This document shows positions 40,709-52,705 of a stretch of 64,000 bases of DNA, piece by piece (within the stretch, counting starts at the first letter, position 1; every line of letters starts with the position of its first letter). Below the pieces are notes generated by a model. The model saw only the letters and a program-made list of their open reading frames with translations, ran no database searches and had not been told where the DNA came from. The DNA is taken from the NCBI RefSeq assembly GCF_041146795.1, contig NC_135170.1, forward strand, positions 9,461,033 to 9,525,032, in the 5' to 3' direction. The stretch is from Maylandia zebra (taxonomy: Eukaryota; Chordata; Actinopteri; Cichliformes; Cichlidae). Made by a program: the position numbers and the translations under genes.

Positions 40709-40816
40709 GATGGCCGTCTGAGTCTACCTGAGATACTTGACAAGATGGACTTCATCAAGACCAGTACAATGACCGACTATGGAGGGATGAGGGTGGATGG
40801 CCGTGATGAACTGTGA
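40709..40816 (+). CDS. rcn3: candidate alternative last exon of rcn3 (RDEL form)
   Basis: Preceded by a good acceptor (CTCTACTTTGCTCATCAG), this 108-bp exon is in the same phase as the HDEL exon at 37307-37414 and exactly as long. Joined to the donor at 35254 it completes the sixth EF-hand as DTDKDGRLSLPE, a canonical loop with Gly at position 6, and ends GGMRVDGRDEL then TGA. About 12 of 35 residues match the HDEL exon, including EIL, the YG pair and the final DEL. An intact frame and a preserved retrieval-type signal argue for selection rather than decay. Alternative views are a recently silenced copy or an exon used only in some tissues. No transcript evidence is available here. Confidence 0.72.
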   Translation, partial: DGRLSLPEILDKMDFIKTSTMTDYGGMRVDGRDEL

Positions 40817-41448
40817 CTTCAGTTTGGTCCCATATACAAATGTTTTACACAAAAATCTATGACTTGTGAATATTTTCTTATCTGAATTGATTCATCCTAT
40901 ACAAATTTAAAACACTTAAGGCCACACTTATCTTACAAAACTGACTCATCTTTAAACTGGGGTACATGTTTATTAGTAATACATTTTTATTCATAATTCA
41001 ATTCTTTAAATTTTGTATACATTTTCTGAGCTACAGGGAGTGTTACAAGAAACTACTGTTTGAGTTTCTACAGAGTTTCATCTACTTTTTAGCTTTAGCA
41101 GGGCATACTCTCTTACTGCTTTCTCCACTTCACCCGAGGAAAGCGTGGGAAGTGGGGGTGTGGTACTGTGGTACTATGGAGACTGCAGGTTTGGACACAG
41201 CCCAGTTGACTGATTCACTAACATACACACAGTGACAAAAATGTCAAGAAAGCATGTTTCAAAGTAAGAACATTACTGTGCATATCTAAGTGAATGAGGC
41301 CCGATGTGAAGATCTCCATCATGAACAGTGAAGCAGCTCAAATTTAAACAACAACAGATCTGCTTAGAACAGGACTTCATGCATGTTTAGAGCACCCACT
41401 CAAGTTTGTCAGACAATGCATTGGATTGTAAATTTCATCTATGATATG

Positions 41449-41460
41449 AACACAATAAAA
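41449..41460 (+). promoter_or_regulatory. rcn3: candidate poly-A signal downstream of rcn3 RDEL exon
   Basis: AATAAA in ACACAATAAAAAC is the first good plus-strand signal I see after the RDEL stop at 40816. It lies 5' of the nosip 3' end on the other strand, so the two genes would converge without coding overlap. Confidence 0.35.
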
Positions 41461-41771
41461 ACATTGAGACATTGCTTTATTTATAACTAAACTTACCTGT
41501 AGTCCATAAAAGCTGAAAAAATGTAAATACACTGGTACTTGTACATTTCTGCTCTGACTACTCAAAGCACTTTTCCTACAACACACACACTTTCATACAG
41601 CATATTTATGCACATCCTTACACTCGGCTAAGCATCAGGAGCAATTTGGAGATCAAAGACACTAAAGTGTGTGGACCACTAACCTTCTGATTAGTTCACA
41701 ACCTGCGGTGCCTCCTGAGCACAAAATAAATCAAACCAAATAATAATAGTATGGATTTAAGCCTTAAATGC

Positions 41772-41782
41772 TGATTTATTTA
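41772..41782 (-). promoter_or_regulatory. nosip: candidate nosip poly-A signal
   Basis: On the minus strand the sequence reads TTTAAATAAATC, an AATAAA about 200 bases past the nosip stop codon. Confidence 0.6.
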
Positions 41783-41982
41783 AAGGAAATTGTTGACATT
41801 AATCTGTAAGAAACATTTGGATGGCAGTTTCAGCAAATCTGTGTTGTACAGTCAGCGGAAGCATTTTCCAGCAAAATAAAAATACATTCAGGAGGAAATA
41901 CTGTCAAGCAAAAAGTCATAAGACATTATAAAGTAAGTTAGAAAGTTACAGAATGAGCACCACTGTGGAGTCTTCGGTCGCC

Positions 41983-44900
41983 TCACGCTTGCATCACTGG
42001 ACGAGCCTCTTTGGCCGTGAGGTCAATCCCAGAACCTGCAAAGCCGGTTCCACCCTTTCAAAACACAAAGGACCACAGTACAGTTAAAGAGAGAAAAAGT
42101 CTCTGCTCCTCAAAAATCAGCTTTCAAACAGCGAACCACGTTTTCTGTGTCTGCCAGGTTGCAGCATGACACCTCTGATTTCTGAGTGACAGCAACAGAA
42201 TTCATAACATTGGGATGAGTGTTCAAAAATAAACATTTGAAATCCTTTTTAAAAAAAAAACTGTTAGAATTATTTTTCACATACCCTCTGCAGTGGAATA
42301 ATGTCTTTTTCAGAAAGTTTGTCTCCCGTCAGAGGATCAGTCATGTCCTTTCTGATCAACTTCTCCACACACTCCTGCGTCACCACAGCGCCCCTGAACA
42401 CAGGACACATGTCACATAGGGCTGTGCGATATGACCAAAATCTCATATCCCGATATAAGACATCTATCATCCCGATAACGATATAAATCACAAACATTTT
42501 ACATTTTCTGAAAGTTCTGCGAATCTCGGGCAGCTCGACTTGCGTGAAGTGTTTCCAGCTGCGCGTCGTGTAGCTGGAGTCGAGTGTTTTAACCGATGCA
42601 TGAAACTATACATTTTTAGACATAAGTTGTAACGGCCGCTTATTACACTTAGTATTTATTACACGGCGTGCTGCGGGGAAAAGCCTGTTCTAACGTTTGA
42701 GTCTAAGGTTTATTTTTTAGCACCTGACGGCTCTTTTTTGCTTCTCATCTGTAAATACTCTGCATACTCTTTCACTCAACAGGATCTTGAGCTTTATTCT
42801 GAAAGGTTTATGTGGAAAATAAACAAGCGGACACGTAATGGTTTTACCGTCGTTGTTGCTAACGACAACACATAAAAACAGGTGCTTGTCCGTCCTTAGC
42901 GTGGTTATATTATAAGAGAAAGAGAGAACTTTAAGAAATGAATATAGCCACTACAGTGACCATCAAAACGATGAAAAGAGTTTATTTTGCGACACCACGA
43001 AACAAACGATAGTGTAAAATGAAACGATAGATGTTTTTATATCGTCATCCGATATATATGGTTATATCGAACAGCCCTAATGTTACATATCCCCTCACAC
43101 TCCAGAGAACATTGGACCCCATTTACTAACATTAGGGTGGAAATGATTTTATCCTGTGCAAAACATACATTTGTGTTCAAAATTTCTGTCTGATTTATGA
43201 AAGACGCGTAGCAGCTGATTCTGTTGTAACTCGGAATCGTTCGTAACCAGCAGCCATGTGAAAACTCCACACAATTTGCACACTGCCCTGCCCACATTTC
43301 TCGATATAAAGAAACACGTTGACAATGTTGTAGGAGAGAAGCCTGACTGTAGAAAATGGAATAACAGGAACCCGAGGTTTAAGGAGAAAGAAGTACAAAC
43401 GCACGGTCTGTCATGGTCAAGAGAGAGCTGAGTGTTAAAACCAAAGTGTTCAATGATCCCCCAGACAAGCAGATTTATGAAAAACCCTTATAGACGAGGG
43501 ACGGAGGTTGCTGAGGACAGGTGGGACTGGGCTTACTGGTATTAATTTGTACTAGTAAAAGTAATTTTAAAGACTTGTGCTCTAATTCTCAAGACAGCCA
43601 GGCTGTCATTTGTTGGTACGCATGGTCAGAGGGACTTCTAAATTTGTTCATAAACAAATACAGGTGGCACTCACGATGGTCGAAGAACAGCACAGGGAAC
43701 ACTGTTGCCCAAGACGTCTTTGGTCACTGTACATATGTACCTGTCCTGGAAAGAAATGACAAAATTATACAGCCTCAAGACAAAGTGAAGTTACCAGACT
43801 GATTACTCACAGAATTTTCATCTAAGACACAAAACAACTTGACTTAACCAATAACACACACAGCTGTTAAAAGGAGCTGCCATAGAGAAAGCTAACATCT
43901 TCCTGTGTGAATCTTCTAATTCAAATTCTGACTACACCTGCTTTGTTTATTCTTCAATTTAAATAACTTGTATTCACAGCTACAAAGAAGCGTGTAATGT
44001 AATGTTTTAGAAAAACATGCTAACAGCTACCAAGTCTGAGGGCTTGCATATATGAGATAAAATTTCTGATGCTCTAAGCCTGACAATCTATTTCTGTGTG
44101 CTGAGTAAACTGACCTGGCGGGTGAGCAGGGCAACTCGATCCAGACTTGGGTCCAAGGGGGTGAAACGCACTGTGATAAGCTCATTCATCTTAATGGGTT
44201 TTCCAGACATTGGACATAACACAGTCTTGCTCTGACAGATGTTAGAGATGGACAGAAAAGTGCAGCCATTACAAAATTATGCCATTACATTTTTAATAAC
44301 TACTTCCCATAAATACTCAAATTTAGCAGTAAATATATTTGAGTAAGCGTAGTCACTAAGCTGTAGGAACTCTGTGACACCCTAAGATGTTTCCACATGA
44401 TCATGATGTCAGGTCAACCTGACATTGGCCTCTGAAAGAGGGTCAACATCAAAAAGAGGAACGCAGAGTAAACATTCATACACTAAAACACTGACTAATA
44501 AAGTAAACAGGTAAACCTGGCAAACACACACAAATCTGGCCCACTTGTGCTCCAAGGTCTATTACACCAGCATTTTTAAGTAATTTCATGGCGGGTAGTT
44601 AACAAAGAGGTGTTCCTGTTTCTCTTTCACCGGTCTGTTTAAAAAAAAACAACAAAAAAACCCAGTGTAGCTCAACTCCTTCCTCGGCATGAGAAACATC
44701 ATCAGTCACTCACTGGTTTCTTGAGAGCAGTGGGCTTGGCCTCTGGTGTCAGTGAGGGAATCCAAAAACTGGGCAGGCTCTGGCTGGAACTTGCAGCTGT
44801 GGCAGCACTGGATAATTCTCCAGGGCTGCTCTGTGTCCCGTCCTTCTCACTTCCAATGTTCTTACCTGAAAAAAAGAAAAAAACAGTTTTGACAGAATTG

Positions 44901-47739
44901 TATTCATTATAAAAAATGTCTTAAAAAGAGTTTGGGTGCATTAAAACAACACAAGTGACGACAGCAGCAGCCATAGCGCAGAGTCTGTGGGGTAGAGTCT
45001 GAGCTTTGGTTCCCTCTTGTGGCCAACATCGTAAGGTATATTTTGACAGTCATGCACGCACCAGATGTGAAGGGGTTGATAGGTTTAGATACAATGCTGT
45101 TCTCCTTTGTTTTAAACCTCTCCACTCTCTCTCGCTCTTCTGACTTGGACTCAAGTTGGTTGCTGCTCCTCTGCGCCTGCTTCTGTTTCTCGTACGCCTG
45201 AAGAAATCAAGGAAGAAAATAAAGCCAAGCACTCACAGTTCTAGACAAGAGGCCATTATTTCTTAGAGAAAGCTCTTTCATATGTGTTGGCTGCAGTGTA
45301 GATTTTATGTTGTTTGTTTCATTGTTTACAGGAGTGACTATGAAGCAAGTTCAACATATCCAAGCTCTGTTTGGATTAGCTGGCTTAGCAAAGCCTAAAA
45401 AAACCCAGTCGCAATGGCGCTCATCAACCTTCTTTTTTAAGTGCGCTCTTTCAGGGTCTGTGTGCACTTGTATAAAAAGTCATTTAACTTTTGTCCTGCA
45501 CAAAATGCATCAACAGTTAATATTTTAAATAGAGTTTTTTTATGCTATATGCTGTGTAACATGTACAGCTGAACATTAGAGCTCTGAAACTTTAAACTTT
45601 AAAATTTACTCATTGTCTTCTGGTCTGATGTGGAAATCACCTTATTGCCAAAGTCAAATTCAACTTTCTACTCAGTATTTTTGGTATTAAATATCAAACA
45701 AGCTCTGTTAATTCTTTCTAATCAAAAATATCAAACATTTTCTACATCACCAAATGAATACATGTAGATTCCAGTGACAAATAGCACACAGCTCGGTCTG
45801 CATGGCTTTCTTCTTCAGTGTTAGTTACCCCGATGATTAAGCCTTGATTCATAAAACAACCCCATGGTGTTTAGCTGTGGACGTGACTGTCCAAGCACCT
45901 GTGAGGAATTAAGAACAGTTAAGTGAGTTACTTACTTTCATCTTTTTGGCAATCTGTGTCTTTTGGTGAAGAATATATTCAAGAATGGCCTGTTTTTCAT
46001 AGAGGTATCCATCTGGACTGGTCACACAAACAGAAACATGACAGTGTTACACATATGCTAACATTAGATCGTATGCTTTAATGTGTGTGTGTTTATTAGA
46101 GCTTATTATAATTACTCATAGTTCAATTAAATATGATTAATAACTAATTAAAAATATATAAAGCTTGGGAGCTCAGGTCTATTTGTCAGAAACTGTAGAA
46201 TGCTGTGGCACAGAACTTGACCACTAGGTGAAGTCTCCTGACCTGTAATAAGATGGAGTTGGTGTGTGTTTGCTGATCACTTGCAAGACTGCACGACTGC
46301 CAAACAAGCATGATGCCAGATCTGTTTGACCTGGCTAACTGTGGTAACTGGTTGATACCAAGGCTCCCTGGATTAGACGGACTAATTTCGTTTAAATTAC
46401 AAAGGAAAAATCTTACAGTCTGATGTCTACAGTGAAAGAATCTGGTTGTTTTTTTGTGCTGTGGAGTCATTCTGCTGACGATGGTTTGGATTCATTTGTC
46501 CTATTATAAGAATAGGTCACTTGCAGTAAAGCCTTATTCACAAAAATACTACGCAGATCTGGTGCACAAACCCACCATTTCAAATGCTTTTGTTACTAGT
46601 TTTTGACATTGTTGACATGTTTTAAACCTGCCACTACTGTGTTGCTTTTTGAGAACTTTTAGCCAAATTCACTTTGTTCTATTTATTTAAGTTCATTTTA
46701 ACTGACTTCCTGTTTTAAAAGGTCTGGCAGTAATCAGGCCTGGTGTCACTAGGAGGGGAAATTACTTTTCCACGTAAGGCCAGGCTGGCTCGGAGAGACA
46801 CCCCCCCCCCCCCCCCATGATGAATGAAATCATTTAAAAGTTGAATATGTTAATATCAACTCTGGAGCTCCACAGGATTGCAAACACAGTTGTATTAAAG
46901 AATGACGGCTCCCCCTACAGACCTGTCACAGCAGCTCCTCCTGTTCTATTGCAAGTAGTTCACAATTTGCTCTGTAGCTAATAAAAAAAGCCGTGCAGAG
47001 TGTTGTTGTTAAATCAGTTCAGAACATTATACACATCCGTACTATGTCACTGACACAGCCTCTTGCCTGTAGCTATCCATAAATATAATTTAGAATTCGT
47101 CTCCACCAAGAAACCACCTGATCACTCTGCTCCTCTCTGTCAGATGCTAGAGGTCTATAAAAACCAAACACCTAAAGACTACAGAACCACGTGACGAAAA
47201 AGAACTGAATTCATTAAAGAAACTGCGTAGTATGATCTAAGGTTCATTATAAATAAATTCATGAATGTATTCATTTATTAAGGCTGTTGAGAGTTTATAT
47301 AAAATGAAAATTCCTTCCACATTTTTATATATAAAGGATAAAGGAATACCACTCTATTCAAAATTCTACTGTAATTATTCAGTTAGTGATGAACTGATCC
47401 CCTGTGTGCAGGTGTTTGTGTGTTGGAGTAAAAAACATACGTGACAACAGGATCCCGACAGGGCTGCAGGGACAGGCAGCAGCAGTCAAAGTCTTTGACT
47501 GCATCTCTGCCAAGTCGAACACTTTGCGTCCCGTAACCAGAGGCCGCTGAGCAGGATCAGAGTTACATAATGACATGACTAGAGATTATACAGAAAATCA
47601 TGTCCTCTTTCTGACCGGACTAATCTGAGAGAACAAAGACAAGAACTCGCAGCACTGAGGATGTCTCACCTGTATCCTTCTTCTTCTCGTGGTATGTGTA
47701 GACAGCTCCAGCTGTGCAGTTCTTTCCATGGCGAGTCAT
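41983..47739 (-). CDS. nosip: nitric oxide synthase-interacting protein, E3 ubiquitin ligase
   Basis: Mainly nuclear U-box-type E3 ligase that binds endothelial and neuronal NO synthase and affects their location. Coding exons in transcript order: 47739-47670, 47546-47441, 46017-45936, 45197-45062, 44865-44714, 44231-44115, 43745-43675, 42393-42285, 42054-41983. All have GT/AG junctions, and phases close to 304 aa against about 301 in human. The N-terminus MTRHGKNCTAGAVYTYHEKK is the invariant family start. The first half of the split U-box lies in CCCLSLQPCRDPVV and PDGYLYEKQAILEY. The second half is in AVVTQECVEKLIRKDMTDP. Between them is a charged, probably coiled-coil and linker region with FWIPSLTPEAKP. 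The C-terminus GGTGFAGSG then ARPVMQA is typical. It converges with rcn3, as in human. A MITE sits in the intron between 42285 and the 43675 exon side. Confidence 0.97.
42417..43079. mobile_element. hAT-type MITE in a nosip intron
   Basis: It starts TAGGGCTGTGCGATATGACC and ends ATATCGAACAGCCCTA, inverted copies. The flanks are ATGTCACA (42409-42416) and ATGTTACA (43080-43087), an 8-bp duplication with one mismatch. It is 663 bp long and has no transposase frame. The left end lies only 23 bp from the acceptor side of the nosip exon at 42285-42393. Confidence 0.88.
46800..46817. repeat. C homopolymer in nosip intron
   Basis: About 17 consecutive C residues, a likely assembly and polymorphism hotspot. 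Confidence 0.9.
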
Positions 47740-47756
47740 TGTCCTTCGGGTTTTTT
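47670..47756 (-). other. nosip: nosip exon with start codon (5' UTR portion 47740-47756)
   Basis: On the minus strand an acceptor in TTTAAATTAG at 47758-47757 precedes 17 bases of leader and then ACAATGACT, the nosip start. This exon splices from the upstream noncoding exon whose donor is at 47987. Confidence 0.65.
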
Positions 47757-47986
47757 CTAATTTAAATGACAAAATTCATAATTTGTCTCATATTTGGGAA
47801 ACTATTTTGTTACAGCTGATGATATAAGCAGAGATATCTAACATTAGCTGTTATGCTAACATTAGCTGTTATTTCAAACTTCGAAAACACACTGCCAAAC
47901 CAAACGATTGAAAAGAGGGCAACAGATAAAAAGAAACAAAAAGGCCAGTTGGGACTAAAAAAGTTTTACAAGCAAATTATTATTAC

Positions 47987-48140
47987 CAGATCCGCTTAAC
48001 AATCTTTTCTTAACGCAGACTACAGCCACACGCACTTCTTCCTCGTTGTATTTTCTTTTGTTCTTCTTCTCCGCGTTACTCGAACACTGGTGAGTGACCA
48101 GAAAACCACCCAAAAATGACACTAGCGCCGCCATGTGGAA
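47987..48140 (-). promoter_or_regulatory. nosip: nosip first noncoding exon and core promoter
   Basis: On the minus strand a donor (GGATCTG/GTAATAA) ends an exon at 47987. Near its 5' end is CACATGGCGGCGCTAG (about 48123-48138), close to the YY1 consensus ATGGCGGC that often sits just downstream of the start site in TATA-less vertebrate promoters. This exon also contains an ATG-started frame upstream of the nosip start, so leaky scanning or reinitiation would be needed if the start site is upstream of it. Confidence 0.55.
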
Positions 48141-48179
48141 TGGAGTGGAATAGAATTTCTCAAGAAACAAAAATAACAC

Positions 48180-49685
48180 ACACAGACAGACACACTAAGG
48201 AAACCCCTCCTATGCTCTCAATCAAATTTGTCTGTCTTAGAATTTTGTTAATGTTCTTTTGTACTACAGCAAGTTAAAAAAAAAAGAACAAATTTAACTT
48301 CAATTTAAGTAGGCTCTTGATCCTCTGCTATCTTTCTCATATATCTGTGTAAGCTCTCAGTCATCCAGGTTTAAGGAGTCTGATATTGAACAATCTTGGT
48401 GTTTTTCTTTACTTGTTTTTATGGAGATTTCCCCCAAAACAATGATTAATCACTAATCACTTAATAACTATTGATAGACTGGTCTAATAAGTGGCCTTAT
48501 TGAGAACTATGCATAGCTTGTCCTTATTTCACCAAACACGGTTACCAAGATGTGGCGATAGATAATTTTTTTTTTTTAAAAGCCACTAGGTGTCGCTATG
48601 GATGAGGGTGTCAGACTGTTTCAAAACCTCAATCCAAGTCCTGCACAGCTGCATAGAAAAGCCTCGCTTTGCCCATCCCTACTCGTGTGGTACTTCCATC
48701 ATTAAGGATTTTTTTTTTTAAATTTCCATTAATTAGTGTCCATTACTCAGTTTTTGCCATTATAAACTTCAAGCACTCCACTGTAACATTATCAGATGAT
48801 CCTCTCTACTGGTCCTCTTGAATTTCCCCCATCCTTTATCAACATCATATTTTATATCTATATATATCCATGCAACAAAAAAAACAAACAACTTCTCTGT
48901 TACCTTTACACAGTTCTTTTTTCTTTTTTCTTTTTTGTGTTTAATTTAATATGTACAGTTGATTAAATATGTAGTGAAAAAATAATGTTATCCATTTATG
49001 GACTTTTCTCTACATGATGTAGAGTTGTTGTTAATATTATAATGCTGTGCTGCCCACCACAGTTAAAACGTGTATTCTCCCCACATGGGCCATATCTATG
49101 TCCCTTCTCATAGTTAGGGCACTTACATTTTTTTTAGTTTTAAGTTTTCTTCTGCACACTAAAGCTACACATCCATAATTTTAGCACTGAAAAGAAGGAG
49201 CCTATCTGCAAAGCTCAAAAATCTTATTTTAACTTTGTCTGGAATACAGACTTTGAAAGTCCAAAAGGACAGACAAACTATTAAGTCAGTTTTCAAGTAA
49301 GCAAAAAGTTCTAAACAAGAAAACACACTCTGGAAACTATCTGAAATAAAACTGAATAAATAAGGTACCTGATGTAATATCACACTCACCTTGAACCCAT
49401 CCGTCACACCTTACCACTGTGTTGTTGTCCTCAAAAGTGACCTACACTGGCCTCACATCTTCAGATATTTCTCAGTTACTCCTGACTTCTGTATGCACAC
49501 AGTTTCTCTCTTGGTACCTGACCATCTGCTTTCTCTAGATCTACAAGGACACAGTGCAACTACTCCTGACCTTCTCTACACTTCTTCAACACTCAAAGCA
49601 AATATTGCATCTGTAGAGTTCTTTCTCTCTATGAACTGCTGCTCACTTGTCATCAGCTCCATTCGTAATCAAGCTTCAACTTTAA
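48180..49685. other. intergenic stretch, nothing recognised
   Basis: AT-rich sequence upstream of nosip with no conserved open frame, splice pairs or bounded repeat that I can support. Confidence 0.5.
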
Positions 49686-49689
49686 CTTT

Positions 49690-49915
49690 TTTTAAATTTG
49701 GGGTAGCTGTAGCTCGGGTGTAGAGCAGGTCACCTATGAATCAGAAGCTTGGTGTGATCCCAGTCTGCTCCAGCATGCGTGCCAAAAAAGTTGCTCTCTG
49801 ATGCAGCCACCGGAGTATGAATGTGTGTGAATGTGAATGAGGAAAGTTGTGTAAAGTGCTTTGAGTGCTCAAATAGGGTAGAAAAGTGCTATATGTGAAC
49901 CAGTCCATTTACCAT
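49690..49915 (+). mobile_element. tRNA-derived SINE
   Basis: A tRNA-like head (GGGGTAGCTGTAGCTCGGG, then TTGGTGTGATCCCAGTCTG) with tail blocks AAGTGCTTTGAGTGCTC and AAGTGCTATATGTGAACC. A truncated relative is at 24793-24925. Confidence 0.8.
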
Positions 49916-50561
49916 CTAACATGCTATTAGTAAACTTCCATCTCACAGAATTTTAGCTAGTTGTACATTGGACTTAAATGATAAGAGTCCAACATATCTC
50001 TATATCTATCTTGTGAATTCCTTTTTTGCAATGTTTTTGTAGTATATTGTTTTGTCTGTGCTGTTCTCTTCTGGGCTTCATTTACTACTATGAGTCTGAA
50101 AAAAATCTGATCATTTTCTTCTCTTTACTTGGTCTCCTCCAGTGTGACCATCCTGGTTTCTTTATATTAGAGGTCGTCACTCTCCTCTTCACTCTGTTTA
50201 GCCAAATGCTATGCAAGGTGAACAAAATGACACCACTATGAAAATAAAAGCAATCAGGTCTGATTGAGATCATTTTGATTTTTTTGGTGTTGTTATTGGT
50301 TATACAAGTCACAACACCAAAAGATTAAAACCTGTAAAATCACACTTCAAAATTTGCTATCGCACTGCACTAAGCCCAGCCACAGTCTTTCCTATGAATT
50401 TCTCCTTTAGTCATATTTTTGAAATTAAACCCATGCAGCTATAATTAAAACAATAGCACTTGATGATGGGATGAATCCCCACTTGACTCTATGGCCTCCA
50501 GATCTTCTGACAACCTGTGACCACAGGGGTGCTTCTTCATATATAAAATCACTTAAAAGAG

Positions 50562-50562
<1 letters not shown>

Positions 50563-50611
<49 letters not shown>
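50563..50611. repeat. (AC)n microsatellite
   Basis: About 24 AC units. Confidence 0.96.
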
Positions 50612-50612
<1 letters not shown>

Positions 50613-51405
50613 TTATATATACAACCATGAGGTCCATTTTCTGGTGACTGCAGGTGAGGATTATCTGTTCTAACTTTTATTGCTATTAAAGAACACTCCT
50701 TTTAATTAGACTAATAGACTCTAATTATTAAATTGAGGTTACTGATGCATCACACAGATGAAATTAGAACTTGATTTTTAGCCCATAGTTTCTGTGTTTT
50801 GTTGCCTGGATATCACCAACACTGTATAATATAATAACTTAAATGAAAAACTACATATGTGTTTTCGCAACACGTTCTCACTGCGGAAGTGCCTGTTGTC
50901 GGTATATTTAGACATTTTCCAAATCACATTGTAGTGACGTATACAGAACACAATAAATTATATTATGTAAACAACTACCTGAGAAACAGCAGATACAGCA
51001 GAGGAATTAATTATAGGCTATTATTTTGTATCGTTTATTGCATTTACGGAGGGAGTGATGTATGCTGGGTAATGGCACAGCTAGCTACTGGGTGACTTTA
51101 TTCACCCGCTTCGGCTGTTATCAGTCCATACAATGGGCGTTATTAGCACAAATCAGTCCCATAGATATGGGCCATCTCCTGCTAGATTGTTCAGAAGGTT
51201 GTTCTCATCCATCCAGATGGAGGATCAATAACGGGAGCGTGGAAGACTCCAGAATCCACTCTGGCTGGAATCCGGTGGATACAGCAGTGTGTACAGTAGG
51301 GGTGCAACGATACTCGTATCGATATTGAACCGTTCGATACAGTGCTTTCGGTTCGGTACGCATATGTATCGAACAATACAAAATTTGTAATTTATTTTAT
51401 CAACT

Positions 51406-51529
51406 TTCCTTCTGACGATGCTGTCTGTGTTGAGCGCTCAGTGAATCTGCGTTTGACTACTCCGCCTAGGCTGCACTGTCGAGCGCAGATCCACTGAGCG
51501 CTCAACACAGACAGCATCGTCAGAAGGAA
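51406..51529. repeat. 46-bp inverted repeat (hairpin) within hAT 5' region
   Basis: TTCCTTCTGACGATGCTGTC and the sequence following it to 51451 is matched in reverse complement at 51484-51529 with about one mismatch; the loop is 32 bp. It could fold into a long stem in RNA or single-stranded DNA. Confidence 0.9.
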
Positions 51530-51821
51530 GAGCGCAGGGCAAGCTAGCGAGACAGAAGTTAAGCTCTCCTTGCAACATGGCAAATTGAACCTCCCCCACC
51601 CTCATTCAGGGGCCCGTTCTTCGTACGTCGCTCACTACATCCAACATCAAATGACACATCCAAGACCAAACCATCGCGCTAACCGTGAGCTCGCTAATCC
51701 GGTTCTCCGAACACACCTGCTGTTGATGATTAGTACAGCTGGACGCAGTAATGTGACATCACTGGGTGTCGTAAAAGGGGCTACGCATCGATAGTAGAAA
51801 CATTGATCGGCAACCCTCTGA

Positions 51822-52002
51822 TTGGTCGGCGAAAATGTCGACGGAGCGCGCTCGGCTCGGTATTTTTCGGCAGCAGAGCAAGAACTCGTGAGTGAGGGAT
51901 TTCAGGAATTTCAGAGTTTAATCAGAACGCAAGGGAACACTGCAAAGGCTGCAAAAGCAAGGAGAGAGGGCTGGCAGAAAGTTGCTGACAAATTAAACTC
52001 GT
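51822..52002 (+). pseudogene. Harbinger Myb/SANT-like DNA-binding protein, partial
   Basis: The frame reads RYFSAAEQELVSEGFQEF followed by RREGWQKVADKLNS, the helical pattern of Myb/SANT-like domains found in the accessory protein of Harbinger elements. The exon appears to stop at a donor near 52002 (GTAAGT). The frame resumes at about 52298 with GPTRTWEQVKVKYKNILQT, the third helix. The gap is occupied by a dispersed repeat, so the intron was enlarged by an insertion. No complete protein remains. Confidence 0.72.
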
Positions 52003-52029
52003 AAGTAATTTAATAATAACAATAATATT

Positions 52030-52225
52030 GGATTGGGTTTATATAGCGCTTTTCAAGGCACCCAAAGCGCTTTACAATGCCACTATTCAGTCACTCTCAC
52101 ATTCACACACTGGTGGAAGCAGCTACGGTTGTAGCCACAGCTGCCCTGGGGCAGACTGACAGAAGCCAGGCTGCCATATCGCGCCATCGGCCCCTCTGGC
52201 CAACACCAGTAGGCGGTAGGGTAGA
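52030..52225 (+). repeat. dispersed repeat with TTTATATAGCGCTTT core
   Basis: The same ordered blocks as at 21774-22080: TTTATATAGCGCTTTTC, CCCAAAGCGCTTTACAATG, CATTCACACACTGGTGG and CACCAGTAGGCGGTAGGG. Its presence inside the Harbinger Myb gene places its insertion after the Harbinger. Confidence 0.75.
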
Positions 52226-52435
52226 TTTATTATATCACTATATTATCCAATATTATATTACATTATATTATATTATGTTATATTATATCCCCTTACACAT
52301 TAGAGCCACAACAGGACCCACTAGAACATGGGAACAAGTAAAAGTGAAATATAAGAATATTCTACAGACTGGTAATATTTATCACTTATATTGCTTTTAG
52401 TCTCTTGGAAAGAGACCCTGGAATAATCTGTTTGT

Positions 52436-52705
52436 TTATAACAGCAACCAAGAAAAGGGCAGAGCAAAAAAAAGACAGGTGGTGGTCCTGCACCCCCTCG
52501 TCAACAAGTTGGTTAAGTAAATAATACCCTCACGGGAAAATCGATATCTCTCAATGAGCACACTGTCGCGCTGAGCTAAAGGATCCTGTCTATCCCGCAA
52601 TATACGCTGAATTCTGAGGACTCTCCTTATCAATCTTGCACCTTCCGCAATGGGTTGCTCGCGTAAACGGACAGGATATGACTGCGACAGGCTTCCCAAA
52701 TCCAC
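52436..52705 (-). pseudogene. Harbinger transposase N-terminal fragment
   Basis: Minus-strand frame of about 90 codons reading RRVLRIQRILRDRQDPLAQ and then RYRFSREGIIYLTNLL. The last segment resembles the helix-turn-helix start of HARBI1-type transposases (an RFRMSRESI-type motif). The DDE catalytic domain is absent, so it is non-functional. Confidence 0.7.
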
